The notes under the pieces: model-generated
Databases searched by the model: none
What the model saw: the letters and a program-made list of their open reading frames with translations, nothing else
Told to the model about the DNA's origin: nothing
In this document: piece after piece, positions 14,982 to 23,290 of the stretch
Position numbering within the stretch: the stretch's first letter is position 1
How the letters are laid out: each line of letters begins with the position of its first letter
Made by a program: the position numbers and the translations under genes
Assembly (NCBI GenBank): GCA_017936685.1
Contig: JAGBFA010000004.1
Location: 228,876-292,875 of the forward strand
Origin: Alistipes sp.
GTDB lineage: Bacteria > Bacteroidota > Bacteroidia > Bacteroidales > Rikenellaceae
Length of the DNA stretch: 64,000 nt
Direction of reading: 5' to 3'

Positions 14982-15257
14982 CTATTTGATTTGTTTGTTA
15001 TCACACACGAGCACATCCCCGACAATGTAGTCCGATACACTCGGGTGGTTTTCTTTGAAAATGCGGGTAGCCGCAGGATTGTATGCGAGGTCATTTATTT
15101 TCCCCTCTTCGTTCACGACCATGATTTCCGTTTCGTTCAGAAATACAAGTTCGATGTCTCCGCCGACTATTGCCTGCATTTCTTTCAGCGTAAAGTCGGT
15201 CCCATTGGCAGGTTGCACCGATTGGCGCGTCCCATTTGTTTTTATGATTTCTGTCAT
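14982..15257 (-). CDS. DUF3846-like protein, 91 aa
   Basis: The sequence fits the DUF3846 pattern: FTLKEMQAIVGGDIELV, then MVVNEEGKINDLAYNPAAT and IVGDVLVCDN at the C-terminus. These small proteins are widespread on phages, plasmids and conjugative elements of gut bacteria, with no known biochemical function. It lies immediately before the small zinc-finger gene and the RT. Confidence 0.65.
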   Translation of the reverse strand: MTEIIKTNGTRQSVQPANGTDFTLKEMQAIVGGDIELVFLNETEIMVVNEEGKINDLAYNPAATRIFKENHPSVSDYIVGDVLVCDNKQIK

Positions 15258-15560
15258 TTATTTCTTATGTGTAAAAGTTATTATGGTTTGACCGTCATAA
15301 CCGAATTTTGCTGTTAGACCAAAAGCCTCGGCATCGGAACTGATGCAGCAGATGTCCCAGACATTTAGTTCATGGGCACAAGTTATGACAGTGTTGTTTT
15401 CTGAGATAAGCGGTGATTTGCCTTTCAGCGCAGCACCGCCGCATATTCCACGCAGGATTACTCCACGCTGGTGGGTTGTAAGTTCTTTTGTTTCCATCGG
15501 CAAATCGGAATTTGTTAAAGAATAGATGCTATCCGAATAATCCGGTCGGAATTCGGGCAT
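15258..15560 (-). CDS. Hypothetical protein, 100 aa
   Basis: This frame ends one base before the DUF3846-like gene starts, a spacing that supports co-translation. The start is uncertain: either at 15,560 (MPEFRPDYSDSIYSL) or at an internal Met about 20 residues later (METKELTTHQRG). The C-terminal half is rich in Cys and small residues. No family recognised. Confidence 0.55.
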   Translation of the reverse strand: MPEFRPDYSDSIYSLTNSDLPMETKELTTHQRGVILRGICGGAALKGKSPLISENNTVITCAHELNVWDICCISSDAEAFGLTAKFGYDGQTIITFTHKK

Positions 15561-15618
15561 ATTTTTTTGTCGGCATACGTTCTAAACTGCACGTATCCGG
15601 TTCATGCTGTTACCAGTT

Positions 15619-15756
15619 TCAGAATCCGAAACAAGGAGCACACGGAGCCGTCAGCACGCGGATTCCGACCCAGACAAGCAAGAGCAAGCCTGCGACAAAC
15701 ACCGTGTTCAGAATGGCATCCTGCCGTTTGCGGGCAAAGGCGATTATCTTCTTCAT
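15619..15756 (-). CDS. Small membrane protein, 45 aa
   Basis: A short frame from the ATG at 15,756 encodes a basic N-terminus (MKKIIAFARKRQD) followed by one hydrophobic helix (NTVFVAGLLLLVWVGIRVL) and a C-terminal CAPC. This topology is that of a single-pass small membrane protein. It follows a terminator. Low to moderate confidence because it is short. Confidence 0.45.
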   Translation of the reverse strand: MKKIIAFARKRQDAILNTVFVAGLLLLVWVGIRVLTAPCAPCFGF

Positions 15757-15792
15757 GGCTTTGATTATTACGGTTCGACTACAATCGGGCAT

Positions 15793-15821
15793 AAAAAAGG
15801 CACGAGTTCTCCGCCCGTGCC
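15793..15821 (-). terminator. Rho-independent terminator
   Basis: GGCACG pairs with CGTGCC; read on the minus strand the stem is followed by TTTTTTATG. It ends the transcript of the 75-aa gene at 15,846-16,073. Confidence 0.7.
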
Positions 15822-15845
15822 TGCACCGATATATTTCACACTATG

Positions 15846-16073
15846 CTATGCCGCCGGTGTCGGCGACGGTGGTAGTATCGGCATTTTAATGATACGGCAA
15901 CCCTCGTTGATGAGCACACGATATACCCGCATGAGGTTGCGCCCGCGAAAACTGCTGACCGTTACACTTTGCACACCAGCTTCACCCAGACGCTCCAGCG
16001 TGGGTTTGGCAGCTTTGAGATGCTTGAAGCAGCCGTAACTCTCGGTTCCGGCATTGTTATATACGTCTATCAT
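15846..16073 (-). CDS. Hypothetical protein, 75 aa
   Basis: The protein opens MIDVYNNAGTESYGCFKHLK and contains SVTVSSFRGRNLMRVYRVLIN, alternating helix and strand. It ends in a proline-rich tail. It begins 1 bp after the stop of the 84-aa gene upstream, and a terminator follows its own stop. Function unknown. Confidence 0.55.
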   Translation of the reverse strand: MIDVYNNAGTESYGCFKHLKAAKPTLERLGEAGVQSVTVSSFRGRNLMRVYRVLINEGCRIIKMPILPPSPTPAA

Positions 16074-16074
16074 A

Positions 16075-16329
16075 TTACATTAGTTTTTTGAGAAATTTCC
16101 AAGCCTGCGGGCTGTATCTCCGGCACACGAAATTCTCTAACGATTCGGTGCGTTCATATCCGCAATTCTGGCATAAGTACCGCACAAATTTGTGCGTGAT
16201 GAAGTGCAGCATTCCCGTTTCATGGCTTTTGCAGCGGTCGAAGTACGGGGAGATACCGAGCGCAAAGTGGGCAGAAAAATTTTCTGCCACTTCGTTGAAA
16301 GCGATGAGTTTATACATGGCATGAAACAA
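16075..16329 (-). CDS. Hypothetical protein, 84 aa
   Basis: This is a small basic protein with several Cys and His residues (SPYFDRCKSHETG, then YLCQNCGYERTES and CRRYSPQAW). A single CxxC pair plus other cysteines could bind zinc. The start at 16,329 lies inside the tail of a terminator belonging to the gene upstream, so an internal start is possible. Confidence 0.5.
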   Translation of the reverse strand: MFHAMYKLIAFNEVAENFSAHFALGISPYFDRCKSHETGMLHFITHKFVRYLCQNCGYERTESLENFVCRRYSPQAWKFLKKLM

Positions 16330-16361
16330 AAAGGACAGCGCACATTTTCTGCACGCTGTCT
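16329..16361 (-). terminator. Rho-independent terminator
   Basis: GACAGCG and CGCTGTC pair around a 13-base loop and are followed on the minus strand by CTTTTTGTTTC. It lies just past the AT-hook gene at 16,392-17,012. Confidence 0.7.
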
Positions 16362-16391
16362 TGCTTCGATTGTATAGGGTTCGTTATGCCG

Positions 16392-17012
16392 TTACGCTGC
16401 AACGGCTACGGGTTCCGCTCCGTTTCTCGGTTTTCTGCCACGCCTGCGGGCAGGCTGTTCCGCCACCGTTTCGGCTACGGGCATCGCACTTTCGGCGACA
16501 ACCTGTTCGGCAGGCTGTTCGGTCTGCACCTCTTCGGGCTGTGCGATGTCTTTGGGCAGTTCTACACGGAAATTCAGTGCCTCCATGAGTGCTTTGGTGG
16601 CATTGTGGATGTACTTCTTGCGGTCGCGGGCGGAGCGTTCCAAGTCCTTTTTGGTCGGCATTAACCCGATTCGTGCCCATACGCTTGCATCGAGGTCAAA
16701 GATTTTGACCGTAATGCCTGCGGAGGTGCGAATGATGAGCCGGTGCGGAGTTCCTGCACGGAGTTTCGAGCGGATACCGTCATTCGATTCACGGAGCAGC
16801 GATTCTTTGGTCTTCACTTCCCAGAATGTCGTTACCACGTTACGCAGTACACGGAACATTTCGTCCTGCGTTTTCACGGTCGCTTCGTAATCGGCACCGA
16901 AAAAGTGCATAGCCGTGTTTTTGCCGTCTTTGCCGGCATACTCGAAAACCACACCTGCGGCATTAACTGCCATGTTTGCAAACTGTTCTGCATTTAACTT
17001 GCTGATTGCCAT
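16392..17012 (-). CDS. Hypothetical protein with C-terminal AT-hook-like motif, 206 aa
   Basis: I place the start at 17,012 (MAISKLNAEQFANMAVNAAG); the frame continues upstream to 17,174, but that part reads as non-coding. The N-terminal 150 residues are a compact domain. A Glu/Pro/Ala-rich linker of about 40 residues follows, and the protein ends in ARRRGRKPRNGAEP, an AT-hook-like core (RGRKP). It is the outermost leftward gene next to the AT-rich non-coding region, where an AT-hook protein could act. DNA binding is inferred from the motif. Confidence 0.6.
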   Translation of the reverse strand: MAISKLNAEQFANMAVNAAGVVFEYAGKDGKNTAMHFFGADYEATVKTQDEMFRVLRNVVTTFWEVKTKESLLRESNDGIRSKLRAGTPHRLIIRTSAGITVKIFDLDASVWARIGLMPTKKDLERSARDRKKYIHNATKALMEALNFRVELPKDIAQPEEVQTEQPAEQVVAESAMPVAETVAEQPARRRGRKPRNGAEPVAVAA

Positions 17013-17054
17013 AATGATAAAATTTAGTTGGTTTCTATGCGATAGTGCATATTG

Positions 17055-17118
17055 AGGGCACTGCGGAATCGAACCGCACGTTCTGCGGATGGCAAAACGG
17101 CACGACCTGTGCGTGCCC
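17055..17118 (-). other. Possible tRNA-like or degenerate tRNA fold (64 nt)
   Basis: On the minus strand GGGCAC can pair with GTGCCC as an acceptor stem. The sequence TGCGG-TTCGATT-CCGCA makes a perfect T-arm. A 5-bp anticodon-like stem with a 7-base loop lies between. The total is only 64 nt, the variable loop is almost absent, and position 33 is C instead of U, so it is unlikely to be a working tRNA. Confidence 0.25.
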
Positions 17119-17218
17119 AAAAATCGCACGCTACCTTTCACCCGATAGCGTGCAGATTTCATCTCAATTTGCACCTCACTAAAACGTGCCCTATACTCGC
17201 TATTTCGGAAAAAAGCCC

Positions 17219-17226
17219 TATATTTG
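17219..17226 (+). promoter_or_regulatory. TATATTTG promoter box (Bacteroidales -7)
   Basis: The box fits the TAnnTTTG consensus of the Bacteroidales primary sigma factor and points right. The only downstream frames are short, so it may drive a small RNA or leader peptide. Confidence 0.35.
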
Positions 17227-18667
17227 CATCGTTCACACGCAAAGACGATTATCCGCTGTCATGGCAAGCCCGACATACTCCAATTTCGACGGGTGCTTCT
17301 TTGGCACGTCCCCCGTCTTTTCCAACGGGGCAGCTAACATTAGGGCGGTTGGCGGCTGGTGATTGTGGGCATGACATTGGCAATGCTCTTTTCTCAAGCT
17401 CCGTGCGGATTGTTTTTACCGCATAGCGATTTTTATCTCCGGCTGCGCAAGGGCAGACTTATGGCATTATTTTATCGCCTCCCTTTTCCATACGACTCTC
17501 GCCCTCCCAAAATCACGGGCTTTGCGTATGCGGACAAAATACACGTATTTCGACCGTTCCGACTTGCGGCATTGGTTTGCCGTTCCGCTCGGTGTGGTTG
17601 TTTGACACCCTATTTAAGCGTTCCAAAACGCACGGACGAATTTTTGATTTTCCAAGCCTCAAAAATAGGTTTCCCACAAAAAAGGCTTTTGTTTTCTCGC
17701 TGTTGCGGTTTTTGCTGTCTGTTTCTTACTTACTGACTTTTTTTGTTTTTACTATTTACAGACTTGTTGCGGTTGTGTCGCTTTTGAAAGTCTGTATATT
17801 TTTTGTTTCTGTTTTCCCCGTCTGTTTGTCGGGGCTGTTTCCCTTTCGGTTCAATTCAACTCTAAAACAAATTTTTCAATCCTCCAAATAATTTTTTTCG
17901 TCCGACTGACAAAACGGCTCTAAAATAAGAGTGGACGCCCGCGCGCGAGGGCTATTCCTATTTAATTGAAAATCAATCTATTGTAGAAAAGAAAAATTTT
18001 TTTCAAAAAAAATATAGGGTTCAACGCTCAAAAACAGACTGAAAGAAAAACTATATATATTGATAGTCAATTATTTGCGAGTTAAAAACAGACTAAAAAC
18101 AAGGGAGAAAAAAATTTTTGCTTTCAACCCGAAAGAAACAAAGGTCTATTTATAGGCTTTTAGCTTCACTTTTCTACAAAGTGAAGGTGTTAAAATACTG
18201 AATAACAACACGCTAATAATTTTTGAAAAGAACGGGGTGGGTACTGCCCCCGGTGCGGATTCGATACGCGCCCTACGGCCTGATTTTCAAGTCCCGTTTT
18301 TGGCTCTGACTTTTTTGTTCAAAGTTTGGCACGGTTTCGGGGGATTATTTGTTCAAAACAGAACAGGATTTGCAGCGGGAGAAGTCGTCAGGTTATAGAC
18401 AGACTTTGCAAGAATCCATTTACCCGCCAGTTTTGCATTGTCGGATTCTCTTGATAATCGTCATTTCATGTTATGGCAGATATGGTTATGCAGAGAATCC
18501 TGTTTACTAAAACATTCCAAAATGGGGCATTAAAGCAGACGGTCGCATATACAGTCTTGCATAGGAATTTGTGCGCTAATGAATTATCGAATTTTTTGTC
18601 GAAACTTTTATTAGGTTTCCCTAAAAAGAAAATTGATAATTTAAGCCCGCATTTCCCGGACAATCTT

Positions 18668-18675
18668 TATCTTTG
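18668..18675 (+). promoter_or_regulatory. TATCTTTG promoter box for the 364-aa gene
   Basis: TATCTTTG matches TAnnTTTG and would give a transcript start near 18,682, about 36 bases before the ATG at 18,718. This also argues against the earlier in-frame start at 18,673. Confidence 0.6.
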
Positions 18676-18717
18676 CCTAAAGTAAACCTGTATATAATTT
18701 ATAGATGCAAATACCGG

Positions 18718-19812
18718 ATGAGTAAAAGCAAGTCGGCAATCCATGATTTCTTCCGATGTTACAGACCGAAGAATGAGACGCATGAACTGGCCATAGCGCA
18801 GTTTTGTGCCCAGCGACGCTTTGTCGTCTCTATCGACGCGACACCCGACAAACGGTTGCCCGTAACATACGAAGAGTTCCGGCAATGGTTCGAGACGGAT
18901 ACGCCCCGGCGCGGTGATGTCGTGAACCTTGTAGGGCAAGGGATTTCAGGGATTGTCGAAACGGTGGGTGTAAACCAATCCGTGTGCCTGTACGTCTCGA
19001 TCCGAGGCGATGAACTGAACGCCTCTTCCGGATGTTTCGACTACACCTCGTTGGAAATCGCCGACAAGGAGACGGTTCTTCGCCTCCAACGGGCTCTTTA
19101 CAGGGAAGGGCTGGTCTGGAACCGGTGGCGCAACAGAATCAGACCGCGCGAAATACCCAAAGAGAATGTCCAGTACCAGATCAGCGTATTGGGTCGGAAA
19201 ATCGGCTATGGTGTGTTTCGGGAAATCGATGCTGAGGGGCAGATTGTCATGTACTGCATGAAACCGGAAGACGGGCCGGTGCGTTATTCGCTGCGGGAGG
19301 TTGTCGGTCCGGCAGAAGATTACCAGTTGGAGCCTATCAATGTAGGACAGCGTGAGGAACTGGCAAAAGAGCTGGAAAAGGCCGGTGTCCTTTGGAACGG
19401 GTTTTACAAGCGTATCGAGCCGGTCAATTATCTGGCTCCGGCAGGAAAAGGCTACTACTACCTGGACGAGTTCTGGGAGGTATGCAGGACTATCGAGCAA
19501 GGCAAGGCCAAAGGTGCGAAGTATTTCAATAACGGGAACTATTCCCGGTATCGGGAACCGATGGAGGAACTCCGAAGGTATCTTTTGAACGAACTGGGTG
19601 TCTGTGCTGTTCCCCGTTCTGAAGAGACCGTGTATTACTACCTGAAAGAGTTCTGGAAGGTCTGCAAGACGACGGATAAAGGACGACGAAGAGATATAAA
19701 GCGAGCCAAGGCCGGTAATTATTCCACCGATGAAGAGAGCATAAAAAAACTTGCCTTACAGTTACAGAAGAAACGGAAGGAACAACTGTCCCGTTATCCG
19801 TTAAAGGGATAG
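18718..19812 (+). CDS. Hypothetical protein with internal repeats, 364 aa
   Basis: The start MSKSKSAIHDFFRCYRPKNE at 18,718 follows a TATCTTTG box. Two kinds of internal duplication are visible. LYREGLVWNRWRNRIRP and LEKAGVLWNGFYKRIEP are one pair. YYYLDEFWEVCRTIEQGKAKG (trimmed, ends near GNY) and YYYLKEFWKVCKTTDKGRRRD are the other. The first 140 residues include a beta-rich segment (RRGDVVNLVGQGISGIVE). It is the only rightward gene of the left half and ends in a pair of terminators facing the regulatory group. I recognise no family; a regulatory or DNA-binding role is only a guess. Confidence 0.65.
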   Translation: MSKSKSAIHDFFRCYRPKNETHELAIAQFCAQRRFVVSIDATPDKRLPVTYEEFRQWFETDTPRRGDVVNLVGQGISGIVETVGVNQSVCLYVSIRGDELNASSGCFDYTSLEIADKETVLRLQRALYREGLVWNRWRNRIRPREIPKENVQYQISVLGRKIGYGVFREIDAEGQIVMYCMKPEDGPVRYSLREVVGPAEDYQLEPINVGQREELAKELEKAGVLWNGFYKRIEPVNYLAPAGKGYYYLDEFWEVCRTIEQGKAKGAKYFNNGNYSRYREPMEELRRYLLNELGVCAVPRSEETVYYYLKEFWKVCKTTDKGRRRDIKRAKAGNYSTDEESIKKLALQLQKKRKEQLSRYPLKG

Positions 19813-19924
19813 CCGTTTTGCAATCATCCGCTATCCGTCACCTTGTTGCTGGAGAAGTAAATCCCGTTTTGGAATTTCTGTATCGGTATTCTCTATCTTC
19901 TTCTAAAGAAGAAGCAAGGTGGAG

Positions 19925-19970
19925 GGTATAAATAAAGCACTTCCGCTACGCTCCAGTGTTTATTTATACC
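19925..19970. terminator. Long hairpin, probable bidirectional terminator 1
   Basis: GGTATAAATAAAGCACT pairs with AGTGTTTATTTATACC (one bulge) around a 13-base loop. It lies between two convergent genes, where a terminator is expected. The arms are AT-rich. Confidence 0.6.
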
Positions 19971-20026
19971 CTTTAATGCTCACCCCTAAAGGGGTTCGCT
20001 CTGTTTTTCTTTTAGTAGATAAAAAA

Positions 20027-20080
20027 GAAAAGTAAGATAGTAGTATAGTATATATATAATATTACTACATCTTACTTTTC
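20027..20080. terminator. Long hairpin, probable bidirectional terminator 2
   Basis: AAAAGTAAGATAGTAGTA and TACTACATCTTACTTTT pair around an AT-only loop. The A and T runs at the ends suit termination in both directions. The next leftward gene ends 31 bp away. Confidence 0.6.
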
Positions 20081-20110
20081 TGTATTTATAGAACCGGAAA
20101 TAGTTGTCGG

Positions 20111-20476
20111 TCAGCCTCCATCGGGGCTTTTTTTATGCCCGTAGGTCTGCTCGAACTTCTCCCTGAAAGCCTTCACCTGCTCCTTGGGCAGGTAGCGGCG
20201 CACTTCTCCGCAGAGCCGGTCATACTCCTCCAGAGGGAGCGTGTCGAGGTCTGCCATTTCAATCTCCACGTCCGGATGCAGCCTGCGGAAATAGAATCCC
20301 GCCGCCTGTGCGTATTCGCCTTTGCAGGCCCGGCTGACCGTTTTGACGGAGGTTCCGGTGATTTCGGCGCACGATTGCATCGACTTGAAGACGGCGACCA
20401 GTATGCGTGTGTGGCCGAACAGCAGCACCTGTTTCGGATGCCGGAATGAACTGTTGCTTTTTCCTTTGTGTTTCAT
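20111..20476 (-). CDS. Small NUMOD1-like DNA-binding protein, 121 aa
   Basis: I place the start at 20,476 (MKHKGKSNSSFRHPKQ) because the upstream part of the frame overlaps the next gene. The segment FKSMQSCAEITGTSVKTVSRACKGEYAQAAGFYFRR resembles the NUMOD1-type helix-turn-helix found beside homing nucleases and in phage regulators. A paralogue lies at 22,412-22,795. The two flank the antirepressor and the Cys-rich gene, which suggests a duplicated regulatory unit. DNA binding is inferred. Confidence 0.65.
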   Translation of the reverse strand: MKHKGKSNSSFRHPKQVLLFGHTRILVAVFKSMQSCAEITGTSVKTVSRACKGEYAQAAGFYFRRLHPDVEIEMADLDTLPLEEYDRLCGEVRRYLPKEQVKAFREKFEQTYGHKKSPDGG

Positions 20477-20483
20477 ACGGTTT

Positions 20484-20924
20484 TCATTTTGCCATGCGTT
20501 GCAGGATTCGGGTAATGAGCGGGATGTTCTCCACGTCGATCCACTCTTTTGCCACGTTCCAACCCAGGGATTTGCCAAAACAGATGTTCTCTTCCGTGAG
20601 AATATGATACGACAGGCGTCCTTCCGTCGGTTTGAGGTTCAGGTCATGCAGTTCGCACAGCCCGTTTTTCCAGAATATGCAGCCGCGCTCCGTCTGGAGG
20701 GCCTGCACCATTAGTATCGGGAACGGTATGGCTCCGACCAGCATACCGACAGCCCAGAATGTAATCCGTAGCCGTTCTTCATATCCGGCTTCTATCAGTC
20801 GCCAGATGTCCTCCGGTGTGCCCAGACAAGGGGTCAGGCATTGTCTCCGACAACGGGGGCAGTCGCAACTCACGGGATAGCGTCCCGTCGCCCTTGAAAT
20901 CTTTTCGATCAAGCACTTGCTCAT
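20484..20924 (-). CDS. YkgJ-like cysteine-cluster protein, 146 aa
   Basis: The N-terminal half contains CDCPRCRRQCLTPCLGTP, and a later segment has ERGCIFWKNGLCELH, the spaced cysteine pattern of YkgJ/flagellin N-methylase-like proteins (a probable zinc or iron-sulphur site). I choose the start at 20,924, giving a 4-bp overlap with the antirepressor stop. Proteins of this family are found in phage and chromosomal contexts, with function mostly unknown. Confidence 0.65.
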   Translation of the reverse strand: MSKCLIEKISRATGRYPVSCDCPRCRRQCLTPCLGTPEDIWRLIEAGYEERLRITFWAVGMLVGAIPFPILMVQALQTERGCIFWKNGLCELHDLNLKPTEGRLSYHILTEENICFGKSLGWNVAKEWIDVENIPLITRILQRMAK

Positions 20925-22405
20925 ACTGTCTCTTCCGGTTGTTGTCCGGCATTCTTTCTGTTCCACAATTCGATGATTTTCTCCCGACCGAGTAATGACC
21001 ACCGCTTACGGGTGCCGAATGCCCATCGTTTCTGCGTTTTGGGATTCGTCCAGTAGTACGGCACATCGATTTGCCATTCCCGATATTCCGGTAGGACAGC
21101 CCATTGCTTTTTCACGAGCCGACAAATACCGCTATCTTCCAGGAACTTACTCATGCGGCTGGCCGAGATGCCGATTTCACGGGCGAGTTGCGTGGGAGTG
21201 AAATAATCCACGCCTTCCGTCAGATGGCTGTACGGGTTTTCCACCCTGCGGCGTCCGGACGGCAGCTCGGGACGTTTAGGCGGTTCCCTATTCCAGAGTT
21301 CGAGAATCTGGTCACGGCCGATCTTGCTCCACCGCTTCCGTGTTCCTGCCGCATAGCACTTGCCGGTGCGCAGATTGTTCCAGTAATACGGCATATCGAT
21401 TTGCCAGCTTCGGTATGGCATGAACGCCACCCACTGGTTTTTCGAGAACTTGCAGATGCCTTTCTCGGCAAGGAACTGGTGTAACAGCCGGGGTGTCGTG
21501 CCAAGTTCCTGCGCGAGCCATGTTGTCGAATAGAAGTCCCGCCCCTCAATCAGGTTGTCGTAAAACTCCACCTTGTAGGAATCGGCGTCGATGCGTTCCT
21601 GTTGCAGGTGTATCTCCCGCCGCTGGGCGACGATTAACTGCTGCGCCTCGTCAAGGCTTTGCGGCACGGGCAGATTCTCGGTAGTGCTCATGCCGCTTTC
21701 GGGTCGGGGTTCCAATGTGGCATAGCCCCGTGTCATCAGTTCGTTGATTTTCGTGTTGCACCATTGCGAGAACTCCGGCGACAACTGCCGGGCGAACTCC
21801 ATCGCCAGCTCTTCATCGATCCATGTCGCCCCGTTGTTACGGCCGCGCGTGGTGAAAATCTGGCTGTCGAGGCTTTCCGAGATGCCCTTCTCGACCAGGT
21901 GCTGGCGGTAACGGACGAAATCCGCCTTGCGCAGTATCTCTGCCGGCAACACTCCGAAGCTGCGGGCCATCTGTGTGGCGTTTATCATCATCTTGTTGTT
22001 GGCCGCACGGAAAGAGATCGGATGGTCCTGATAACTGAACACCACATCTTCCTGCTGTGCGGGTTGCGTCGCTCTGGCAGACTGTATGGCCGCATCTTCG
22101 AGCAGTTCATTCAGCCACGTCTCCACTGCGGCGCACTTCTTTGCCGCAATGGAGTTTTCGCGCCGCATGGGCCGGATCAGCTTATAGACGTCGTAAGGGC
22201 TGATGGCCCACATCTCGCGTCCTTTCTTGCGGAACGGAATCTGAATACTGGAGGGTAACTGGCGGATAGCCGCCTTGTCAGTCAGCATCTCCTCGCGCCC
22301 CAATACTTTGCAGAGGTCATGCAGGTTTACCCATGCCAAGATTTTGTCATCGTTGAACAGCACCCTGACCGGGTACTCTTCACATAGTATCGCATTGCTT
22401 TTCAT
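20921..22405 (-). CDS. Phage antirepressor-like protein with Bro-N, KilA-N-like and duplicated C-terminal domains, 494 aa
   Basis: Residues 1-100 resemble the Bro-N/P22_AR_N fold (NDDKILAWVNLHDLCKVLG, MWAISPYDVYKLIRP). Residues about 115-230 look like a KilA-N domain (NKMMINATQMARSFGV, SPEFSQWCNTKINELM). The C-terminus has two copies of an approximately 85-residue module, each with a small wing-type opening (STTWLAQELGTTPRLLHQFL and TPTQLAREIGISASRMSKFL), a WQIDxPYYW core and a GTRKRW end. Antirepressors of this kind relieve phage repression or bind DNA. The duplicated C-terminal module is unusual. Confidence 0.8.
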   Translation of the reverse strand: MKSNAILCEEYPVRVLFNDDKILAWVNLHDLCKVLGREEMLTDKAAIRQLPSSIQIPFRKKGREMWAISPYDVYKLIRPMRRENSIAAKKCAAVETWLNELLEDAAIQSARATQPAQQEDVVFSYQDHPISFRAANNKMMINATQMARSFGVLPAEILRKADFVRYRQHLVEKGISESLDSQIFTTRGRNNGATWIDEELAMEFARQLSPEFSQWCNTKINELMTRGYATLEPRPESGMSTTENLPVPQSLDEAQQLIVAQRREIHLQQERIDADSYKVEFYDNLIEGRDFYSTTWLAQELGTTPRLLHQFLAEKGICKFSKNQWVAFMPYRSWQIDMPYYWNNLRTGKCYAAGTRKRWSKIGRDQILELWNREPPKRPELPSGRRRVENPYSHLTEGVDYFTPTQLAREIGISASRMSKFLEDSGICRLVKKQWAVLPEYREWQIDVPYYWTNPKTQKRWAFGTRKRWSLLGREKIIELWNRKNAGQQPEETV

Positions 22406-22411
22406 CTTGTA

Positions 22412-22795
22412 TTATTTTTCATTCTCTTTCTCTTCTAAATCACGTTGTTTACAGAACTTCCGGAACTCCTTGCGCCGTTCCTCATACGCCTGCCGCTTGT
22501 GGGCGGTCTCACGCACGGTGAAATAACGGCGCTCCACACCACATAGGCGGTCGTACTCCTGCAATGTCAGGTTGTCGAGGTCCGACAGGTCGATTTGCAC
22601 ATCGGGGTGCGCGTGCCGGAAATAGAAGCCTCCGGTGGCTACATATTTCCCGGTGCAGGAGAACGATATGCTTTGGAGGTTGATACCTGAAAAATCTGCC
22701 GCGCTGTGCAGCGAGCGCACCACGGCGATGAGTACATACGCTCCGTTGAAGACCAGCAACTGCTTCGACGGTAAAAATGGACCTTTCGTTTTCAT
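22412..22795 (-). CDS. NUMOD1-like DNA-binding protein, paralogue, 127 aa
   Basis: The central part FNGAYVLIAVVRSLHSAADFSG, then SISFSCTGKYVATGGFYFRH, aligns with the 121-aa protein at 20,111-20,476. Both have the same spacing and the shared ending DLDxLxLxEYDRLCG. The C-terminus is a charged helix (RRKEFRKFCKQRDLEEKENEK). It overlaps the upstream gene by 4 bp. Role likely regulatory, inferred from the paralogue and context. Confidence 0.65.
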   Translation of the reverse strand: MKTKGPFLPSKQLLVFNGAYVLIAVVRSLHSAADFSGINLQSISFSCTGKYVATGGFYFRHAHPDVQIDLSDLDNLTLQEYDRLCGVERRYFTVRETAHKRQAYEERRKEFRKFCKQRDLEEKENEK

Positions 22796-23232
22796 AGCTT
22801 ATCGGTGTTTGGAGTGGAAAGCAGTTCTTCATGGGTAAACCGCTGCTGCGCCTGCATGAGGATGTAGGAGTCGGAACACGCGATTCCGGTCAGCAGCATC
22901 TGCGACATGCTGTCCAGCAGGTACACCCCGAATACGGGATCGGCACAACAGAGGAACGGCAGGGCGAAAGATTCTTCCGCCAGAGAGTGCCCCGTAGCGG
23001 CATCGACGGCGAAGCGTTCGTCCGGCGGTATGCCGTACATCTTGCCCAGATGGTCTATCCACAAGGCGAATCCTGCGGTAAATTCAGCAATCTTTTCTTC
23101 CGGGTCCAGCTTCATGGATTGCAGGAAGTGTGTCATGTCAAAATAAGTCCGGGTATCAGTGGCGGTGAACAGCAAATCCGGAAACTCGCCGAACCGAAGT
23201 CTGAACCCTTGATGATTTTCTATTCTTCTCAT
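22792..23232 (-). CDS. Hypothetical protein, 146 aa
   Basis: This is the first gene of the leftward regulatory group, read from the promoter box at 23,259-23,266. It has a hydrophobic, Phe-rich composition (FALPFLCCADPVFGVYLLDSM) but no clear transmembrane helix. It couples to the NUMOD1-like gene by a 4-bp overlap. No family recognised. Confidence 0.6.
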   Translation of the reverse strand: MRRIENHQGFRLRFGEFPDLLFTATDTRTYFDMTHFLQSMKLDPEEKIAEFTAGFALWIDHLGKMYGIPPDERFAVDAATGHSLAEESFALPFLCCADPVFGVYLLDSMSQMLLTGIACSDSYILMQAQQRFTHEELLSTPNTDKL

Positions 23233-23258
23233 TTTCTCAACATATTGAATTTTGCAGG

Positions 23259-23266
23259 CAAATATA
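23259..23266 (-). promoter_or_regulatory. TATATTTG promoter box for the leftward regulatory group
   Basis: On the minus strand the box matches TAnnTTTG and lies 27 bp upstream of the ATG at 23,232. It is back to back with the late operon promoter. Confidence 0.6.
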
Positions 23267-23290
23267 TACTTTTCGGCTCGATTTTGACTA

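Larger units (their letters stand above)
17013..18717. other. Non-coding 1.7-kb AT-rich region between divergent modules
   Basis: I find no convincing long gene here. The left part holds a tRNA-like fold (17,055-17,118, minus) and a plus-strand TAnnTTTG box at 17,219-17,226 followed by a 33-codon frame (17,261-17,362). From 17,880 to 18,240 the sequence is very AT-rich, with two copies of AAAACAGACT (18,031 and 18,085) and a hairpin pairing CTTCACTTT with AAAGTGAAG near 18,165-18,186. The region could hold an origin, transfer or control site, but nothing proves it. Confidence 0.5.

Noticed and set aside
17055-17118. Functional tRNA gene
   Set aside because: It is too short, has almost no variable loop and lacks U33, although the T-arm and acceptor-like stem are good.
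17359-17736. Open frame of 125 codons in the AT-rich gap, plus strand
   Set aside because: It is Cys/Phe/Arg-rich without domain pattern and begins with GTG overlapping a short frame; no support beyond being open, so I left it as non-coding.
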